In this document: positions 5,792 through 7,236 of the stretch, one piece after another | How positions within the stretch are numbered: the first letter of the stretch is position 1 | Layout: each line of letters begins with the position of its first letter | Origin: Deltaproteobacteria bacterium | Lineage (GTDB): Bacteria; Desulfobacterota; Dissulfuribacteria; Dissulfuribacterales; QOAL01 | DNA length: 7,236 bases | Assembly (NCBI GenBank): GCA_026996955.1 | Contig: JALWJV010000255.1 | Span: 6,757 to 13,992 of the forward strand | Direction: 5' to 3' | Made by a program: the position numbers and the translations under genes | The notes under the pieces: generated by a model | Seen by the model: only the letters and a program-made list of their open reading frames with translations | Database searches by the model: none | What the model was told of the DNA's origin: nothing

Positions 5792-7236
5792 ATGCAACAG
5801 GCCCCCATATTATCCATCAGACATTTTCAGTTCCTGACCATTTTACTGTTCCTTTTATTGCTCCCACCATCACTCATGGCCGCCGACATTCATGTGGATG
5901 ATGACACATGCCCGGCAACAGGGTCCGGCACACCGTCTGACCCTTACTGCAAAATTAACGATGCAATAAACGCTGCCTCTTCAGGTGACACTGTATTGGT
6001 GCATCCAGGCACCTACTCCGAGACACAATTCCCTCCCCGCTCAACCATAACCATGGTAAGCGGTATTAACGTAATTGCGGCTGAGACTGAAAAACCGGTC
6101 ATCAGGCCGGGACGAAACCTGGTGGTCTTCAAAAACGTATCTGACTGCACCCTGGATGGTTTTGTGCTTGACGGCTCAGGATCAGGTATGGCCAGAGTCG
6201 CCCTTGCCACTGTTGAAAACGCTTCAAATGTGGCAATAAGAAACTGTGAGATAAAGGGTGATTTACGTCCAAGGACAGGTATCAGGCTGAACGGTCAGGT
6301 AGATGTTGTAATAAGCGGAAATTACATACATGACTTTAATTATGCAGGAATCACAAGCAAATGGGTCGGGACAGTCAACAACAGCACAATAACCATAACT
6401 AATAACACCATCGAAAGATGCGGGAGGGCAGGAATATATCTGGCCGGTGCAGACAATACTGAAAACACGGTTGTCATAGGCGGTAATGATGCAGGAAGTG
6501 GAAACCTGATCAGACAAAATGGCCTGGCAGACAAGGGCAGTGGCATCAGGCTCCTTAACATAACCCATACAGTAATTGCCAACAACACTGTTGAAGATAA
6601 CAGCCGCGCGGGCATTCTGCTCATTGGCACAACCACCACGCCCCCTCATATCACCAGCAACACCATCAGGCACAATGGCCGCGCCGGTATCAATATTGGT
6701 GGGGCTTCAGCACTCACAATAGGTGATAGTAATGAAATTTATGAAAACGGACTTGCAGGAATTGCCTTTTTCGTGGAACGAAATAACGCTCTCCTGCCAA
6801 CTAACATAGGCAAGTCATCCTCTATGCCGGTAACCATCAGAGGAAACGCTATCCATCAGAATACTAAAGCAGGAATCGCAGTAATTGATGTAGTAACCGG
6901 CCCCATCACAGTTGAAGACAACGACATCTATGACAACACACGGGCTGGTATCTCGTTCTTTGCCTCCTGTAATGCCACCATAAACGGCAACAGTATTCAC
7001 GGACACACAGGGGCTGCAGGAATTTTCACCGGGGACTGGTCTGGAACAAACCCGCCTGATCCCACAAACCCGCCCACCACAGTGGCCTATCTTCGCTCAA
7101 GCGGGCCTGTAAATCTCACCATCAAACGGAACAGGATATTTGAAAACTATGCAGGCATGCGGCTTGATCATGCCTCTGGGGTCATAACCAACAACATTGT
7201 TTATAACAATACCCTGGCAGGCATACGGTACTCTGG
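5792..7236 (+). CDS. Secreted right-handed parallel beta-helix repeat protein (partial, open at right edge)
   Basis: The frame is open for 481 codons to the right edge. A signal peptide is clear: a basic start, the hydrophobic run FLTILLFLLLLPP (14-26), and probable cleavage around A30/A31. The mature part begins with the DUF1565-like head seen on many such proteins: VDDDTCPATGSG..SDPYCKINDAINAASSGDTVLVHPGTY (35-75). From about residue 110 on it is a parallel beta-helix of the NosD/pectate-lyase fold type. Ten rungs carry Ala-Gly-Ile (Met in one), at 185, 213, 273, 298, 322, 360, 385, 409, 454 and 477, each usually preceded by an Asn-x-Ile/Val rung strand. No catalytic residues can be assigned, so a polysaccharide-binding, lyase, adhesin or surface role is open. 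A proline/threonine-rich loop interrupts the ladder at 413-430. The C-terminus, and any anchor, lies outside the window. Confidence 0.9.
   Translation, partial: MQQAPILSIRHFQFLTILLFLLLLPPSLMAADIHVDDDTCPATGSGTPSDPYCKINDAINAASSGDTVLVHPGTYSETQFPPRSTITMVSGINVIAAETEKPVIRPGRNLVVFKNVSDCTLDGFVLDGSGSGMARVALATVENASNVAIRNCEIKGDLRPRTGIRLNGQVDVVISGNYIHDFNYAGITSKWVGTVNNSTITITNNTIERCGRAGIYLAGADNTENTVVIGGNDAGSGNLIRQNGLADKGSGIRLLNITHTVIANNTVEDNSRAGILLIGTTTTPPHITSNTIRHNGRAGINIGGASALTIGDSNEIYENGLAGIAFFVERNNALLPTNIGKSSSMPVTIRGNAIHQNTKAGIAVIDVVTGPITVEDNDIYDNTRAGISFFASCNATINGNSIHGHTGAAGIFTGDWSGTNPPDPTNPPTTVAYLRSSGPVNLTIKRNRIFENYAGMRLDHASGVITNNIVYNNTLAGIRYS
7046..7081 (+). repeat. Short direct repeat inside the beta-helix gene
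   Basis: ACAAACCCGCC occurs at 7046-7056 and again at 7064-7074, an 18-base (six-codon) period. It encodes TNPPDP followed by TNPPTT. The repeat lies in the loop between two beta-helix rungs and looks like an in-frame slippage duplication. Confidence 0.7.

Noticed and set aside
5608..5901. Plus-strand 97-codon frame after cytochrome b
   Set aside because: It runs through the leader and into the beta-helix gene in another frame, and has no ribosome site or recognisable domain.
6263..6673. Minus-strand 136-codon frame inside the beta-helix gene
   Set aside because: It is antisense to the repeat ladder; its repetitive translation mirrors the rungs on the other strand.

Overview
The window reads as ordinary bacterial chromosome of moderate GC. 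The best lineage hint is a three-part DHH / CBS / tRNA-nucleotidyltransferase fusion, an architecture common in Desulfobacterota (deltaproteobacteria) and also found in groups such as Aquificota. A QueH-type queuosine enzyme and a minimal Rieske/cytochrome b pair fit an anaerobic or microaerophilic relative of those lineages. This is inference from gene content; no marker gene here fixes the taxon. I found no rRNA, tRNA, CRISPR array, insertion sequence or phage gene.

Layout. Left part (minus strand): an 888-codon tRNA nucleotidyltransferase fusion runs off the left edge. It is preceded by a universal stress protein gene, and a clear rho-independent terminator lies between the two. Middle: a 342-base divergent intergenic region carries a good promoter for the stress gene and a weaker one for the rightward genes. 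Rightward genes (plus strand), tightly packed: queH, a DUF2905 small membrane protein, a Tat-type Rieske protein (start overlapping the previous stop) and a seven-helix cytochrome b of b6/subunit-IV type. Right part: after a probable terminator, a promoter candidate and a leader hairpin, a secreted right-handed beta-helix protein with a regular Asn/Ala-Gly-Ile ladder runs off the right edge.

How the genes relate. The nucleotidyltransferase (tRNA 3'-end) and QueH (tRNA wobble base) both serve tRNA maturation but are on opposite strands. Rieske plus cytochrome b should form the quinol-oxidising core of a bc-type membrane complex, but no cytochrome c gene accompanies them. The cytochrome b also departs from the usual Qo-site motif (GPWF where PEWY is expected). 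That variant complex, co-transcribed with a queuosine gene, is the most notable feature. I see no convincing evidence for a wholly new system; most of the window consists of recognisable families.
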